NCBI GenBank assembly: GCA_900101355.1
Contig: FMUV01000008.1
Span: forward strand, 1 to 64,000
DNA from: Ruminococcus sp. YE282
GTDB lineage: Bacteria > Bacillota > Clostridia > Oscillospirales > Acutalibacteraceae
DNA length: 64,000 bases
Reading direction: 5' to 3'
This document shows, in pieces, positions 63,090-64,000 of this stretch. The position numbers and the translations under genes are program-made. A model generated the notes under the pieces. It had not been told where the DNA came from, searched no databases, and was given only the letters and a program-made list of their open reading frames with translations. Numbering within the stretch: the stretch's first letter is position 1; each line of letters starts with the position of its first letter.

Positions 63090-63137
63090 AAGATTAAGAA
63101 ATCACCATAATTATCCAATACGGTTTCTTAATATCTT
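63090..63137 (+). promoter_or_regulatory. Leader inverted repeat of the transglutaminase-like gene
   Basis: AAGATTAAGAAA (63090-63101) pairs with TTTCTTAATATCTT (63124-63137) with a two-base bulge, leaving a 22-base loop. It directly follows the -10 and ends 17 bases before the start codon. It could be an operator or a 5' mRNA stabiliser. Confidence 0.4.
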
Positions 63138-63154
63138 AAATGAGGTGTAAGGAT

Positions 63155-64000
63155 ATGACAAAAAACAAATCTGTATTTACAAAACCAATTTCAATCATTC
63201 TGTCATTGATAATTGTAATTACATCTCTTTCTTCTGCGGCTGTATTTACAACATCGGCTGCACAGACCGAAGGTGTAGTTTCATTTGACGAAAGCTTTTA
63301 TCTTAAAAACAAAGACGCCTGCGACAAAGTGGCAGACGGAATCAAAAATCTTGAACAACATATAGACATTTCTGATTGCAAATTGTCTACCGGCGATGTA
63401 AGCGAACTTATGTATGTTGTTACATACCGCAATCCGGGATTATTCTATGTTACCGGAGCTTGTTCTTATTACATAAGCGGAAATTATGCAACAGTAATTG
63501 TTCCTAAGTATTCATATTCAACAAGCGAGATTGAAGAAAAGCAGCAAACCCTTGACTCGGTTATTGACAAATACCTTGCATTGGTTGACAACTCAATGAG
63601 CGATGTTCAAAAAGCTGTGATTCTGCACGATGAACTTGTTCTGAGAACCGAATATGCATATGACCCATCTATGTACAACCTTTTGACGGAGGGCAAAGGT
63701 CAGTGCATCGCGTATGCTTTTGCTTATGCAAGACTTCTTTCGCTTGTTGGAATTGACAGCGAAATAATTTCCTCGGCAAAAATGAACCATGCTTGGCTAA
63801 AGGTAAAGATTGACGGCGAATACTACAATGTTGACCCAACATGGGACGACCCGATAGCAGACAAACCGGGACATGTTCAACACACTTATTTCCTGTACAG
63901 CGACGAGGCGTTCCAGTCAGGAACTAACTTCAGCGCTCATACAGATTATGAATCATATTATCCGGCAACCAGCAAGAAATATGATAATTACGATATGCTT
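63155..64000 (+). CDS. Secreted transglutaminase-like protein, 3' end outside window
   Basis: 282 codons visible and still open at the window edge. A signal peptide (about 1-36, ending TTSAAQT) precedes a transglutaminase core with the triad Cys184 in GKGQCIAYAFAYARLL, His212 in MNHAWLKV and Asp227 in YYNVDPTWDD. Such proteins in Clostridia act as envelope cysteine peptidases or cross-linkers, often with C-terminal wall-binding repeats that would lie beyond the window. ATG 63155 follows AAGGAT. Confidence 0.88.
   Translation, partial: MTKNKSVFTKPISIILSLIIVITSLSSAAVFTTSAAQTEGVVSFDESFYLKNKDACDKVADGIKNLEQHIDISDCKLSTGDVSELMYVVTYRNPGLFYVTGACSYYISGNYATVIVPKYSYSTSEIEEKQQTLDSVIDKYLALVDNSMSDVQKAVILHDELVLRTEYAYDPSMYNLLTEGKGQCIAYAFAYARLLSLVGIDSEIISSAKMNHAWLKVKIDGEYYNVDPTWDDPIADKPGHVQHTYFLYSDEAFQSGTNFSAHTDYESYYPATSKKYDNYDML

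Larger units (their letters stand above)
62741..63154. other. Divergent intergenic region between spoIIID and the transglutaminase-like gene
   Basis: 414 bases. It holds the spoIIID leader, the hairpin at 62881-62915, a promoter at 63061-63089 and a leader inverted repeat at 63090-63137. The stretch 62920-63050 is very AT-rich with no other feature seen. Confidence 0.6.

Noticed and set aside
1..64000. CRISPR array, tRNA or rRNA genes, prophage
   Set aside because: No regularly spaced direct repeats, cloverleaf-like segments, rRNA sequence or phage structural genes were seen in either strand. This was by eye; a tRNAscan or CRISPR search would settle it.

Overview
The window is AT-rich, mostly minus-strand DNA from a spore-forming, low-GC Gram-positive bacterium. 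SpoIIID, SpoVAC, a class B sortase, strong AGGAGG ribosome sites and frequent GTG/TTG starts all fit class Clostridia, probably Oscillospiraceae/Ruminococcaceae-like. The family placement is inference. No rRNA, tRNA, CRISPR array or prophage was seen. The only transposon sequence is the 3' end of an IS3-family element at the left edge.

Layout. 1-332: IS3-family tail. 395-6481 (minus): a run of cysteine desulfurase, ThiI, an unusual class B sortase carrying a CinA/MoCF-like cytoplasmic domain, a free-standing MoCF-like protein, and an EctB-type aminotransferase. 6636-9591: orphan spoVAC (plus), an XRE repressor (minus), and a divergent three-gene membrane/lipoprotein operon whose promoter carries an obvious operator. 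9854-12112: serC-serA. 12442-17707: a large acidic membrane protein, pyrC, an HMGL-like aldolase and pyrF. 18025-52050: an exopolysaccharide/capsule locus of about 34 kb read on the minus strand. 52251-55325: a metallophosphoesterase and two acyltransferases. 55349-59230: metF, MetH activation protein and metH. 59515-64000: a CPBP protease, a small basic protein, a DegT-type sugar aminotransferase, spoIIID and the start of a secreted transglutaminase-like protein.

The polysaccharide locus looks like a Wzx/Wzy system. It has an initiating sugar-phosphate transferase (51409), ten glycosyltransferases (eight GT2, two GT4), an EpsG-like polymerase (45662) and a flippase (35617). Precursor supply comes from dTDP-rhamnose genes (rfbABDC), GlmS and a CapD/PglF-type dehydratase. 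Decoration may come from acyltransferases and an MBOAT/DHHW pair. Two cassettes inside it are unusual. One is a GT42/DUF115-like protein, KdsB, an aldolase fusion and KdsC (30829-34487), which together could make, activate and transfer a ulosonic acid without a PEP-dependent synthase. The other is an HpcH aldolase, a D-2-hydroxyacid dehydrogenase and an asparagine-synthase-like protein (48020-51393), which could build and attach a hydroxy-acid substituent.

The strongest unexplained signal is a family of about 130-170 nt intergenic elements. Six recognisable copies and one possible remnant lie in this window, in both orientations. They share a conserved order of hairpins, compensatory base changes and a 3' tail containing CATCTGCAC. 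They do not code for protein and look like structured RNA or a folded MITE-like repeat.
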